64,000 bases of DNA from Fibrobacter succinogenes (GTDB lineage Bacteria; Fibrobacterota; Fibrobacteria; Fibrobacterales; Fibrobacteraceae), in the NCBI RefSeq assembly GCF_902779965.1, contig NZ_CACZDK010000004.1:62001-126000 (forward strand), in the 5' to 3' direction. The notes below the pieces were generated by a model, which did not search any database, was not told the origin of the DNA, and saw only the letters and a program-made list of their open reading frames with translations. Below, piece by piece: positions 29,431 to 38,188 of the stretch. The position numbers and the translations under genes were made by a program. The first letter of the stretch is position 1. Each line of letters opens with the position of its first letter.

Positions 29431-29999
29431 TGAATCGTCCCTCCCATCTTTTCAATCAAATCCTTCCACTGCTGTACCGTAGCCTTTTTCTTTGTAGTCG
29501 TCTTCTTTTTCGTGACAAGCGACTGCACCGGAGAGGCCGGATTCGCATGCGTCCATGCAATAGCAAGCGCATCGGTCGCATCGAGCGGGAGTTCCGAAGA
29601 CGCAATTCCAAGGCGCGCAAAGACCATGTTTGCCACATGTTCCTTCGAGGCCGCACCATCCCCTGTGACCGCCTGCTTCACGACTCGCGGTGGGTATTCG
29701 TCATAAGTCATCCCGCGACGGTGGCACGCCACAAGGATAGCCCCGCGGATATGTCCAAGCACAAGGGCACTCTTTACATTCTTCGCAAAAAACACGCCTT
29801 CCATCGCCAAAGCATCGGGATGGTAGTGATCTAGGCGCTCTTCCAGTTCCGAAACAATGTGCACAAGGCGGTCTTCAAGATTTTTCGAAGCGTTCGCATG
29901 AAACGTGCCATACTCCAGCACCTGTATTTGATTTCCCGTTTTTTTTAGGAAAGCATACCCAGTTGTAATGGAACCAGGGTCAATACCAAGAATAACCAT
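29427..29999 (-). CDS. ruvC: Holliday junction resolvase RuvC
   Basis: This 190-aa endonuclease cuts Holliday junctions with RuvAB. The start is the ATG at 29999 giving MVILGIDPGS; the longer frame upstream is intergenic. Catalytic acids are visible as Asp in LGIDPG, Glu in AMEGVFF, and the acidic pair in DATDALAIAW. A Lys/Thr-rich tail (TKKKTTTKKKATVQQW) extends beyond the E. coli length of 173. It is divergent from the primase-like gene at 30089, and ruvA and ruvB are not adjacent. It heads the ruvC-M15-mpaA run. Confidence 0.95.
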   Translation of the reverse strand: MVILGIDPGSITTGYAFLKKTGNQIQVLEYGTFHANASKNLEDRLVHIVSELEERLDHYHPDALAMEGVFFAKNVKSALVLGHIRGAILVACHRRGMTYDEYPPRVVKQAVTGDGAASKEHVANMVFARLGIASSELPLDATDALAIAWTHANPASPVQSLVTKKKTTTKKKATVQQWKDLIEKMGGTIQ

Positions 30000-30088
30000 A
30001 ACAAAAAAGATAGATAAAATTGCTTTTTTTTCAAAAAATCCGCATTTTTGAAGACGTTCTTTATTAGATTTCTTTATAGGAGGCGACC

Positions 30089-31972
30089 ATGCTGATAGAC
30101 CAGGAACATGCAGATTACATGAGAACAAAAGCTCACCCCAGACAATTGGGAATTCCACTGAGCCGTTGGGGGAGAAACCTTATAGCTTGCTGCCCGTTCC
30201 ACGCACCCGAAGAAACTTCATTGTTCTTCTACGATGCGTTGGGTTATTGGCGCTACCGCTGCTTGCAGTGCGGGAGCGAAGGCGATCTAGTTGACTTTCT
30301 CATGAAAAGCCGTTTTAACGGGATGGACGAACAAGCCGCCCGCTCTGAAGCTTATGACTTCCTTGGATCGCTCGACAAGGACATAGCAAACAACCAAGAC
30401 AGCGAACATCCGTGGGTCAAGGAAGTCGGTGGCGAAAAATCCAAGGTTTTGGAATGTTTCGTCCGCTATTGCCACTGGGCAGCCTGCAAAAGCCCATCTT
30501 CGGCAAAATTCCTCGAAGCTCGCGGCTGGAGCATTGGTCAAGCACAGCTCTATGGACTCGGCTATTACAGCGGTGACCCGGAGCCGTTCATCAGTTACTG
30601 CATGCTCTCCGGCATCGAACGCCATCAGATCAGTTTCTATCTCGACAACCTCGAAGCCTATCACGAACCGAGAATTACGATTCCGGCACGTAACTCCAAG
30701 GGATTCATTCATTCCGTTTACGGAAGGCTAATCGACGATAACGAAAAGAGCCACACGTACATCACTTACGCCTCTGGTCCGACCGCCATTCCGTTTAACA
30801 TCCAAGCGGATAGCGAAAATCCGATTATCGTACAGGGATTCTTTGACGCCCTCACCGCTGACCTCGCCGGTATTCCAGGCGTTGTCTCCACGATGTTCCA
30901 AGAATTGAACATCAACCACCTGTACAAGTTGAAGGCCTGCGGAGCAGAAGCATTTACGATCATCTTGCGCCGCGAAGAAGACCGCCGCAATCAAGAACTC
31001 AAAATTCAAAAGTACTTGAAGCTCGCCGACCAACTTCACATGAGCCTCAAGTCCATTGTGCTCCCGAAAGACGAGACTGTCGATACGTTTGTCCGCCATA
31101 ATGGTGCAGACCAGCTCATCGACCTCATTGAAAAAACCGAAGTCGATACAATCCACTCCCACCGTCGCTCGATGCTGTTGCAAGACATCAAGGAAAACTT
31201 TGATAACGCCATGGCATGCCAGCCGGATCAAAGCGTGGGCTATACGCTCAGTACATTCCCAAAGCTCACCAAGGAAATCGACGGTATTCAGTCGGGATGT
31301 TTCTTCGTGTCTTCGCATCCGTTCGGGCTCAAGACATTCTTGCTTTCTAGCATCACGCTTGACCTCATCGAAAGCAACCCGAGCCTCAAGGTCATTTACG
31401 TTGCCTACGAAACTCCGCGCCGTCAAATCTTTGACCGCTTCGTTTCCATGCTCATCGGTGAATCCATCCTCTCCGTGCGCAAGCAAAATGCAGACAACGA
31501 TATCAACAAGAAAATCATGGAAGCCACACGCGACTTGATGGGTTATGTGCGCAACAATCGTCTTGAAATTTGGGACGACATGCCTTCGCTCGACTTCAAC
31601 GACCTTCTCAAGACGCTTCAACCAGAGCTCAAGGATCACCCGAATTTGATTCTCGTGATTGACGGCATCGACCACTTGAAGATTACCGACCGTCCAGAAC
31701 TCCCGGACATCCACGAGAAGCGGTCGTCCATCATGCTTGACTTGTACAAGGCGCTCGACATTCCCATATTCCTCGGTGGTGAACTCATCGATTCCAACAT
31801 GGGACTTTTAGGGCCACGCGCTTACCTCCGCGATTCCGATGCCATCTACTGGCTCACCGAAAAAGACGGAGTTTTAAGCCTAGCCATTGATTCCAAGCGC
31901 TTGGGCACGAGCCGCATTTACGAAGACAGGATTTTGATGAATCCTCAATCTAGCCGCATGCAAGAAGCTTAA
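30089..31972 (+). CDS. Primase-helicase-like protein with decayed active sites
   Basis: This 627-aa protein has the order of a phage or Twinkle-type primase-helicase. A CHC2 zinc finger (C35-x2-H38, C58-x2-C61, GSEGDLVDFLM) is followed by a toprim-like region and a DnaB/RecA-like C-terminal domain. The toprim Glu is Gln (IIVQGFFDAL, near residue 248), and the DxD segment reads IILRREED (near 290). Walker A is altered (SSHPFGLKT, near 408-415, Leu where the GK glycine belongs). Walker B looks intact (LILVIDGIDHL, near 520). The ATG has a strong TAGGAGG. The stop overlaps the glycosyltransferase ATG (TAATG). Its fold suggests nucleic-acid binding; enzymatic activity is doubtful. Confidence 0.7.
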   Translation: MLIDQEHADYMRTKAHPRQLGIPLSRWGRNLIACCPFHAPEETSLFFYDALGYWRYRCLQCGSEGDLVDFLMKSRFNGMDEQAARSEAYDFLGSLDKDIANNQDSEHPWVKEVGGEKSKVLECFVRYCHWAACKSPSSAKFLEARGWSIGQAQLYGLGYYSGDPEPFISYCMLSGIERHQISFYLDNLEAYHEPRITIPARNSKGFIHSVYGRLIDDNEKSHTYITYASGPTAIPFNIQADSENPIIVQGFFDALTADLAGIPGVVSTMFQELNINHLYKLKACGAEAFTIILRREEDRRNQELKIQKYLKLADQLHMSLKSIVLPKDETVDTFVRHNGADQLIDLIEKTEVDTIHSHRRSMLLQDIKENFDNAMACQPDQSVGYTLSTFPKLTKEIDGIQSGCFFVSSHPFGLKTFLLSSITLDLIESNPSLKVIYVAYETPRRQIFDRFVSMLIGESILSVRKQNADNDINKKIMEATRDLMGYVRNNRLEIWDDMPSLDFNDLLKTLQPELKDHPNLILVIDGIDHLKITDRPELPDIHEKRSSIMLDLYKALDIPIFLGGELIDSNMGLLGPRAYLRDSDAIYWLTEKDGVLSLAIDSKRLGTSRIYEDRILMNPQSSRMQEA

Positions 31973-33153
31973 TGTTTACCATCGTTGATTTTAACAACTT
32001 CTGGAGTCCGTCAGGAGGCGGAGTCCGGCGTTATCATTTGCAGAAAATGGCGTTTTACGAAAAGCAAAGCGATGTGCTTTCGGTCTTTGTCATGCCTTCT
32101 GCAAGTACATACACGGAAACGCGAAGCGAAGGACTAATCATCGAGCATATCGAGGCATTCCGGTTCCCAGGCAATTGGGAATACCGCTTTATGTGGAAAG
32201 AAAGCCAGATCCGCCCGATTCTCGAGAAATACAAGCCTGATGCAATTGAAGTAGGTTCGCCATACATTCTGCCTTCAGTTGTTCATAACATAGCAAAGAA
32301 GGTTGTTCCAAATGCAGCATTGTTCAGCTTTTGGCATGCCGATTTTCCAGTGACTTACGTGGGTCGCCCCATCGCCAAAAAATTTGGAGCAGGCACGGGA
32401 AAGTTCTTCCGCAAAATTGCATTCTGGTACGCCCATAAAGAATTTGATGGATTCGATTGCGTACAAGCGTCATCAAAAGAAGCGATGGCCCGCCTTAAAA
32501 AGAACGGCCTCCCAGACCCGCGCTGGATTCCGCTCGGTTGCGACATCGACACATTCTCCCCAGAGCGTCGTGACGAAGCGTTAGTCGCCAAACTTAAGGA
32601 CGGTGAACCCGACCGCCTCACGATATTTTTCCCGCATAGGCATTGCAACGAAAAAGGGATTGACCTTGTTCTCGGAGCCTACGATATTTTAACGCAAAAG
32701 CTCGGGCACGAACCCGCAATAGTCTTTGCCGGCACAGGTCCAAGCCTCCCGCTCGTACAAGCGGCTGCCGAAAAATACAAGCATGTAAGCTACATCGGGT
32801 TTGTAAACTCCATTGACGAAATGGCCCGCTATTACGCGAGCGTCGATATGGGGCTTGCGCTCTCCGGTTGGGAAACGTTCGGACTTTCCATTCTCGAAAG
32901 CATGGCTAGCGGAAACGCCCTCGTCGGAGCCGCGGCAGGAGCCGCATTCGAGCACGTCACGGAATCAGGTGCAGGTACAATCCTCAAGGAACGCACGCCC
33001 GAAGCGCTTGCCGATGCCATTGTCGAGCTCTATCATTCTGACCTCACCGAAAAAAAGGCCAAAGCACGAAAGTACGCCGAGAAATTCAGTTGGAACGATT
33101 GCTTTAAGCGCCAGCTCGCGCTCTACAAAGAAATTACCGGACTTAAAAAATGA
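31972..33153 (+). CDS. Glycosyltransferase, GT4-type (GT-B fold)
   Basis: This 393-aa enzyme transfers a sugar from a nucleotide donor. The N-terminal Gly-rich loop (PSGGGVRRYH) contacts the acceptor or phosphate. The C-terminal donor domain has FPHRHCNEKGIDLVL, VFAGTGPSLPLV and the E-x7-E motif in WETFGLSILESMASGN. It is coupled by overlaps with the upstream primase-like gene (TAATG) and the downstream LtaS-like gene (ATGA). A role in lipid- or envelope-glycan synthesis is inferred from the partner. Confidence 0.9.
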   Translation: MFTIVDFNNFWSPSGGGVRRYHLQKMAFYEKQSDVLSVFVMPSASTYTETRSEGLIIEHIEAFRFPGNWEYRFMWKESQIRPILEKYKPDAIEVGSPYILPSVVHNIAKKVVPNAALFSFWHADFPVTYVGRPIAKKFGAGTGKFFRKIAFWYAHKEFDGFDCVQASSKEAMARLKKNGLPDPRWIPLGCDIDTFSPERRDEALVAKLKDGEPDRLTIFFPHRHCNEKGIDLVLGAYDILTQKLGHEPAIVFAGTGPSLPLVQAAAEKYKHVSYIGFVNSIDEMARYYASVDMGLALSGWETFGLSILESMASGNALVGAAAGAAFEHVTESGAGTILKERTPEALADAIVELYHSDLTEKKAKARKYAEKFSWNDCFKRQLALYKEITGLKK

Positions 33154-35207
33154 AAAACTTTATACAAAAGATTGCCAAGTTCTTTGAGCCATCCAAGAAC
33201 TTGGTTTTGATTTCGCTCGCCTTTTGGATAACGCATATTCTACTCCGCATAATGCTACTGTTCCGTAGCAATCCTTACGGATTCCCCTTCGTTTCAAAAC
33301 CGGACTGGTTTATTTTCCACGCGGTCTGTATTGACTTTATGTGGATCTGCAATGCGCTCGTGGTGTTTATGGTGCTCGGCGGAATTGTCGCAAAAATCGC
33401 AAGTTCGAAAAATGCTGATTCAAAATACGCGGGCGTTTCAAACGAAGCCTCAATCTCAAAAGTCGCAAAGGTCACGACGATTCTCTATACCGTTTTCCAT
33501 AGCGTTATCTTACTTTTCACGCTATTGGACAACGAAGTTCAACGATTCTTGGGTGGGCATTTGAGCTTCGGCCTTATGGACACCTACAAAGATACTTCAT
33601 CTATCGCCATGTTCTATGACTACGTGGCAAACGATTTATCCGTCCCTTATTTGCAATTCGTAGTCCTCGTGTCGATGCTCCCGCTGACCTACGGCTTATA
33701 TAAATTGTTGGTCAAGCATTACCGTACACCGGAAGGTTTTCGTCTAAAGAAGTCCGCCATCGCGATGATAGTTTTCTACATCGCTTCTTACCTGTTCGTT
33801 TATTTTATCTGGACCGGTCATGCGCGCATGACCAAGCTACGTCCGGTCGTTTCACTTGTCTACAACGACCTTTTTGTTTCAAAGAAAGTAGCCGGGCTTA
33901 CCGAAAAAGATCTCGCCGCCTACCGCACCACTTACCAAAATTTATGGCAACACGTTGAAGGCGATAGCCTTTGGAAATTTTCCGATGCAAAAGAAGGCCA
34001 TGGCCTACCGCTTTACCGCATCCCGACCGAAGCTCTTTTAAAAAGCGAAAAACTTGCCGCCCAGCGCGAGATGAAGCCGAACTTCATTTTAGTACTTATG
34101 GAATCGCATCGCGGGCTCAACACGGGCTACATGAATCCGCAAATCCAGCCCTCGCCCACGCCGTTCCTCGATTCAATTGCAGCGAACTCTCATGCTTGGA
34201 TTCGCATGCACACCAGCGGCGTCCCGACAACCGGCGGCGTTCTCTCAACACACCTCGGCATCCCGCACCATTCAAGGCTTGCACAAGCCACCGACCTAGC
34301 ACACATTTCGCTCCCCAGTTTTGTTTCCGTGCTAACAGAGAACGGCTACAGCACGCACTACATGTCTGCCGCCGATCCCGCTTGGGATAACCTTGGCGTT
34401 TGGATGGCCAAATGGTACACTGCAGAACATTACAGCCGCGAACGCGAAGACGATTCCACCTTCATGGACCATGCTGCCCAATACGTGCGCGACACGCTCT
34501 CCAAACAAGGCAAGCCATTCCTCGCCACACTCATGACGCGCTCCAACCATTACCCGTTCAACTTTGCCGCTGGCATGACCGACGAGCAAAAAGCACGCCC
34601 CCTGCAAGAGCGCATCAACGTCACTATGAACTACGCCGACAGGCAGCTCGCCCACTTCATCCGCTCCATTCAAAACGAAGAATGGTACAAGAACACGTAC
34701 GTCATCATCATGGCAGATCACGGATTCCCGCTGGGCGAAAACGGCGTTTCGACCATGAACGGCGGAGGATTCTCAAACATCAGTTGGATTCCGTTTATAA
34801 TCCACGGCAAAGGGCTTGAACCAACTCACGACACGACAACAGCCGCTCAAATCGACATCGCGCCCACAATTCTTGAACTTGCCGGATTCGCAGTCCCGAA
34901 CATTTTCATGGGGCACAACTTGTTGCGAGAAACAGAAACCATTCAAAATGCAGACAGCACGATCGTTCAAAAGGAACGCGCAGGCCTTTCGCTGGGTGCG
35001 TATTCCGGTTACTCTGCACTTGGACTCGACAACTACCGCGTTGTTTCAAAGACCGCTAGCAACGACGAAATTTACCTTTTTGCCGATAGCGATATACGTC
35101 AAGAGCACGACCTCGCCAAAACAGAAGCCGAACGCACAGCAAAAATGCATGCTATGCTCGACACACTCATCAAAATTTCGGATTACTCGCTCGAACACGG
35201 ACTTTAA
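33150..35207 (+). CDS. LtaS-like phosphoglycerol transferase (sulfatase fold)
   Basis: This 685-aa inner-membrane protein has about five N-terminal membrane helices (residues ~20-230) and an extracytoplasmic alkaline-phosphatase-type domain. The metal Glu is in FILVLMESHRG, the Thr nucleophile lies in the TSGVPTTGGVLSTHLGIP region, and metal ligands are in IIMADHGFPLG. Relatives move glycerol phosphate from phosphatidylglycerol to glycans, as in lipoteichoic acid or periplasmic-glucan decoration. Gram-negative members act on surface glycans. The overlap with the glycosyltransferase suggests a shared glycan product. Confidence 0.88.
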   Translation: MKNFIQKIAKFFEPSKNLVLISLAFWITHILLRIMLLFRSNPYGFPFVSKPDWFIFHAVCIDFMWICNALVVFMVLGGIVAKIASSKNADSKYAGVSNEASISKVAKVTTILYTVFHSVILLFTLLDNEVQRFLGGHLSFGLMDTYKDTSSIAMFYDYVANDLSVPYLQFVVLVSMLPLTYGLYKLLVKHYRTPEGFRLKKSAIAMIVFYIASYLFVYFIWTGHARMTKLRPVVSLVYNDLFVSKKVAGLTEKDLAAYRTTYQNLWQHVEGDSLWKFSDAKEGHGLPLYRIPTEALLKSEKLAAQREMKPNFILVLMESHRGLNTGYMNPQIQPSPTPFLDSIAANSHAWIRMHTSGVPTTGGVLSTHLGIPHHSRLAQATDLAHISLPSFVSVLTENGYSTHYMSAADPAWDNLGVWMAKWYTAEHYSREREDDSTFMDHAAQYVRDTLSKQGKPFLATLMTRSNHYPFNFAAGMTDEQKARPLQERINVTMNYADRQLAHFIRSIQNEEWYKNTYVIIMADHGFPLGENGVSTMNGGGFSNISWIPFIIHGKGLEPTHDTTTAAQIDIAPTILELAGFAVPNIFMGHNLLRETETIQNADSTIVQKERAGLSLGAYSGYSALGLDNYRVVSKTASNDEIYLFADSDIRQEHDLAKTEAERTAKMHAMLDTLIKISDYSLEHGL

Positions 35208-35284
35208 TCTACGAGACGCGTCAAGGCCAACGAGATGCGTCGAAGCAATTCAAGGCCGCATAAAAAGCCCACAGACTTTAACGC

Positions 35285-35315
35285 AAAAAAGACTCGTCAA
35301 TGACGAGTCTTTTTA
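35285..35315. terminator. Bidirectional terminator
   Basis: GACTCGTC (35291-35298) pairs with GACGAGTC (35302-35309), flanked by A6 and T5. It can end the LtaS-like gene on plus and tRNA-Pro on minus. Confidence 0.8.
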
Positions 35316-35316
35316 G

Positions 35317-35390
35317 TCGGGATGACTGAATTCGAATCAGCGACCTCTTGAACCCCATTCAAGCGCTCTACCAGGCTGAGCTACATCCCG
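35317..35390 (-). tRNA. tRNA-Pro (GGG)
   Basis: This 74-nt cloverleaf has acceptor CGGGATG/CATCCCG with discriminator A and a D arm TAGCTCAGCCTGGTAGAGC. The anticodon stem is CTTGA/TCAAG with loop ATGGGGT, anticodon GGG. The T arm carries TTCGAAT. CCA is not encoded; ACTAAAAA follows. It decodes CCC and CCU. Confidence 0.95.
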
Positions 35391-35486
35391 AGGTCTCTTA
35401 CAAGAGTATGCCAAAGTTAGTTAAACCACGGTATTTTTTCAAGGCAAACTCTTGAAAAAAGCATTAATTAGCCCATTCCGGCAGCG

Positions 35487-36221
35487 CTAGTCCTTCCAAT
35501 AACCAACGATAAGCACTTCGGGAGTTGCCTTCGGGAATTTTTTGCTCTTGAAGCCAACAATTTTGCGGATGCTCTTTTGCTTGAGTTCCCAGCCCGTGCG
35601 GGAAAGCCCACTCGTCGAAAGCGTCAGCTTAAGTCCGGGAACCTTGCCCCCTTCCTTAATTTTGCCGATGTCATCGACATTCAGCATCACATTCTTTGTC
35701 TTGAGCTTAAATTCCTTTTGGGCGTTTTCGTCAAGCGCCAGGTCCGGACGAGTTTTCTTGTCGGTTCCCCACACGTAGAATGTCCATTCGCGCTTTTCAT
35801 TCGGGGCATAGTAACCCGTATCAAATAGCTTTTCGCCAAAGAAAATCGGATTTTTCACATAGCCGTCAAGCTGCGCCGCATATGACTTACCCTGATTGTC
35901 AATCATCACCACGACCGGGTTGATTTGGCCATCCATGCCTGCAAAATCCATATCGAATTCAATTGTCACCGGAGCATTCGGAGCAATCTTAGTCGGATAC
36001 TTGAAATTCGACATGCCAATACCTTGGCCCATCACGGTTTCAAGAACAATTTCTTTATTTGTAATGTTAGCGCCTTTAATAACAATATGCTTGACATCGC
36101 CCTGGTCCGCATAACCAATTGGATACGGATCCGGCACAAAACGGATAATATCGTCAGCCATGGCTGTCGCCGAAAATGCGAGAGCGACCACAAAAAGAGA
36201 TTTGAAAATTCTAGACATCAT
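35487..36221 (-). CDS. Secreted protein of unknown function
   Basis: This 244-aa protein has a Sec signal (MMSRIFKSLFVVALAFSATAMA-DD). The mature part looks all-beta, possibly two Ig-like domains. The first (~25-120) has GANITNKEIVLETVMG and APVTIEFDMDF, reminiscent of DUF1573-type domains. No catalytic motif is seen. Two ATGs (36221 and 36218) are possible and neither has an obvious Shine-Dalgarno. It is likely periplasmic or surface located; the function is not inferable. Confidence 0.7.
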   Translation of the reverse strand: MMSRIFKSLFVVALAFSATAMADDIIRFVPDPYPIGYADQGDVKHIVIKGANITNKEIVLETVMGQGIGMSNFKYPTKIAPNAPVTIEFDMDFAGMDGQINPVVVMIDNQGKSYAAQLDGYVKNPIFFGEKLFDTGYYAPNEKREWTFYVWGTDKKTRPDLALDENAQKEFKLKTKNVMLNVDDIGKIKEGGKVPGLKLTLSTSGLSRTGWELKQKSIRKIVGFKSKKFPKATPEVLIVGYWKD

Positions 36222-36344
36222 GATATGAATATAGTAAATAGCAGTTGGTAGAACTTAGTAAGAAGTGGTTAAGAGCACGTCATTCTGAACTTAACGAAGT
36301 GAAGTGAAGAATCCAGTAAAACTTCATCCGAAACATGTCAAAAA

Positions 36345-36602
36345 CTAACGCATCTTTCTATCCTTGCACAAATACATAGCCTCTTCGCGGCATTGCGCAA
36401 CAACATCGGAGTTCTGCGAATTAAAATGCCTGCTGAGGCAAGAATCGTATTTTTCTTGATCCAGACATTTCGCATTTTTTCGATCCACTGTTTCGCGATC
36501 CGTCGGTCCGTACCATTCTTCAGCACAACTATCAGTAGATGCACATGCGCATGCCCAAAAGATTGGGCTTAGCAGAATGGAAATAATCAAAGACTTCGGC
36601 AT
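36345..36602 (-). CDS. Small Cys-rich secreted protein
   Basis: The 85-aa product begins MPKSLIISILLSPIFWACAC, a signal peptide with a possible lipobox at WAC. The remainder has evenly placed cysteines (DSC, AKCLDQ, DSCLSRH, AQCREE, LCKDR), suggesting disulfides. The start at 36602 is chosen because the longer frame has no signal at its N-terminus. It is divergent from the HAD gene, with only 33 bases between starts. No homologous family is recognised. Confidence 0.55.
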   Translation of the reverse strand: MPKSLIISILLSPIFWACACASTDSCAEEWYGPTDRETVDRKNAKCLDQEKYDSCLSRHFNSQNSDVVAQCREEAMYLCKDRKMR

Positions 36603-36622
36603 AAAATGAATATACAAAATTC

Positions 36623-36630
36623 TACATTTG
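36623..36630 (+). promoter_or_regulatory. Candidate -7 element (TACATTTG) of the HAD gene
   Basis: This is an exact TAnnTTTG match ending five bases before the ATG at 36636. A start site ~6 bases downstream would give a leaderless mRNA. Confidence 0.4.
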
Positions 36631-36635
36631 GCGCC

Positions 36636-37427
36636 ATGACTCCACACGACGAACTCAAAGCATTGCTTTCGAAAAAAGAACTGTTCATTTTCGATTTAGA
36701 CGGAACGCTATTCAATACTCTTGGCGATTTGGCGCCCGCAGTGAATTATGCAATGAAGCAATTCGGGCTTAAAACACATCCCAACGAAGACGTAAAAATT
36801 TTCATCGGTAACGGATCCATGAACCTCATCCGTCGAGCGGTAGCCGCTAATTATGTAGGCATGGAAAACATCCGTGATATCGATAAAGTCGCCGCCGTGC
36901 TAAGCAGCAATGGCTACAGCGAAGAAAACATCAAGGAAATTCATAAAGTTTATTCTGAATACTATTGGGAACATTGCACCGAAAACACGGAACCGTACGA
37001 AGGGGTTATAAAACTCGTTCAACGAATCGCAAACATCAATCGTGACGAGAACTGCACTAATGGTAATGGGTACTGCGCCGGGACTAAATGCGCGGCGATG
37101 CTCACGAACAAGCCGGTCGCTCCCGCACAAAAGATTCTCGAAAAATTCGGACTCGAAAAATCGTTCGCCACTTACCTCTGCGGCGACACTACGCCCGAAC
37201 GCAAGCCAAGCCCCGCTGGGATTTTCGAGATCCTACGCCAAACAGGGATCGTCCCCGAAAAAGCAATTATGATTGGAGACGACACGCCTGATGTTCTAGC
37301 CGCAAAGAACGCAGGCATCGACTGCATCACGCTCTTCGAAGGCTTCGGCAAAGCAGAGAATCTACTCCCCTTGTCGCCACGATACACCACCGGCCATATC
37401 AAGGATTTCGCGAAGTTTATTGATTAG
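36636..37427 (+). CDS. HAD-family phosphatase, phosphoglycolate phosphatase-like
   Basis: This 263-aa protein has the HAD motifs FDLDGTLFNT (nucleophile and acid-base Asp), LTNKP (motif II Thr), RKPSP (motif III Lys) and GDDTPD (motif IV). The alpha-helical cap (residues ~15-90) is of Gph type, which salvages 2-phosphoglycolate. A Cys-containing insertion (DENCTNGNGYCAGTKCAA) sits just before motif II and is unusual. ATG 36606 would add ten residues, but the TACATTTG element at 36623 favours 36636. Confidence 0.85.
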   Translation: MTPHDELKALLSKKELFIFDLDGTLFNTLGDLAPAVNYAMKQFGLKTHPNEDVKIFIGNGSMNLIRRAVAANYVGMENIRDIDKVAAVLSSNGYSEENIKEIHKVYSEYYWEHCTENTEPYEGVIKLVQRIANINRDENCTNGNGYCAGTKCAAMLTNKPVAPAQKILEKFGLEKSFATYLCGDTTPERKPSPAGIFEILRQTGIVPEKAIMIGDDTPDVLAAKNAGIDCITLFEGFGKAENLLPLSPRYTTGHIKDFAKFID

Positions 37428-37461
37428 ATGATTCCATCATCGCGACAAAGATAATTCTAAA

Positions 37462-37812
37462 CTAATTATTCTCTTCTGAATTTTGATTAAAATTTTGAAT
37501 AAACTCTTCAAAATTTTCTCGAGGCATTCCCAAAACGCAATCGTCACATCCATCATCTGGAATTTCTCTTACTTTCACAAGCAAATCTTTCTTAGCCCAT
37601 CCAATGCACGAGTGCGTTTTCAACACCACAAATTCACCACGATCTTTTAGAAGAAAAGCTTCTTCATTCAAAGGTAAACGGCATATCTCTTCTTTAGCAC
37701 TTGAATCCCGAAATAACGGAACCTCTTCTTTTTTAGGCATAACCTCAACTATTCGAGCCCATATTTGACTGGCCGTAGATAAAACAAGCAATAGAAATAA
37801 ACCCAATCTCAT
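37462..37812 (-). CDS. Small secreted protein, SH3-like candidate
   Basis: This 116-aa protein has a signal peptide (MRLGLFLLLVLSTASQIWA). The central region (VPLFRDSSAKEEICRLPLNE to LKTHSCIGWAKKDLL) resembles a short bacterial SH3 domain, with a GWAKKDLL end typical of that fold. Cysteines in DDGCDDC follow. The function is unknown. It precedes the broken lipoprotein on the same strand by 24 bases downstream. Confidence 0.6.
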   Translation of the reverse strand: MRLGLFLLLVLSTASQIWARIVEVMPKKEEVPLFRDSSAKEEICRLPLNEEAFLLKDRGEFVVLKTHSCIGWAKKDLLVKVREIPDDGCDDCVLGMPRENFEEFIQNFNQNSEENN

Positions 37813-37836
37813 TTTTAAAAGCTCTGCATATTTTCT

Positions 37837-38144
37837 TTACTTTTTCATCGACGGATTTACTAATAAATCCCTTGAATATTGTTTTGACGTTTCACTAATA
37901 GCGTCATCAATGTCATATGGACGTACTTCTATAGATATATAGTTTGTTTGATAATTAAAAGGCGCAGGAACCCCATAATAAAACTCCACTATCTCTATTT
38001 TTTTTGCCGCCGTTTTTATGGAATCCTTAACAGCTCCTTTTGAGGGATATCTTGTTTTTCTTCCGCAGCACCGCAATTAGCCCAAAATACGGCCGTGAGC
38101 AACAGCGTAATTTTATGAAAATTTTCTCTAAAGAACCTAGACAT
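37837..38144 (-). pseudogene. Frameshifted fourth member of the AgmX/PglI-type lipoprotein family
   Basis: From ATG 38144 the frame encodes MSRFFRENFHKITLLLTAVF, then WANCGAAEEKQ, clearly homologous to the MAKNFSKFLGK/MANFFSKYFSE lipoprotein starts of the three upstream genes. That frame stops at 38016 after 42 aa. A second frame, overlapping it, continues to 37837 (DSIKTAAKKIEIVEFYYGVP). The A-rich stretch GAAGAAAAACAAG is the likely shift site. The second part lacks the C-terminal domain of the family, so the copy is also truncated. Confidence 0.6.
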
Positions 38145-38188
38145 AACTATGATTATACAAAATTATTTGGTCGGCGACAAAGGCTGTT

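Noticed and set aside
29997-30158. N-terminal extension of ruvC
   Set aside because: The family begins at MVILGIDPG. The upstream part crosses into the divergent gene and has no homology.
35317-35390. tRNA-Pro as an integration site
   Set aside because: No integrase, no repeated 3' end of the tRNA and no foreign-looking genes on either side within the window.
38016-38144. Programmed -1 frameshift in the fourth lipoprotein copy
   Set aside because: The A-rich site does not place a standard X-XXY-YYZ heptamer in the correct frame, and the downstream frame lacks the family's C-terminal domain. Loss of function is simpler.
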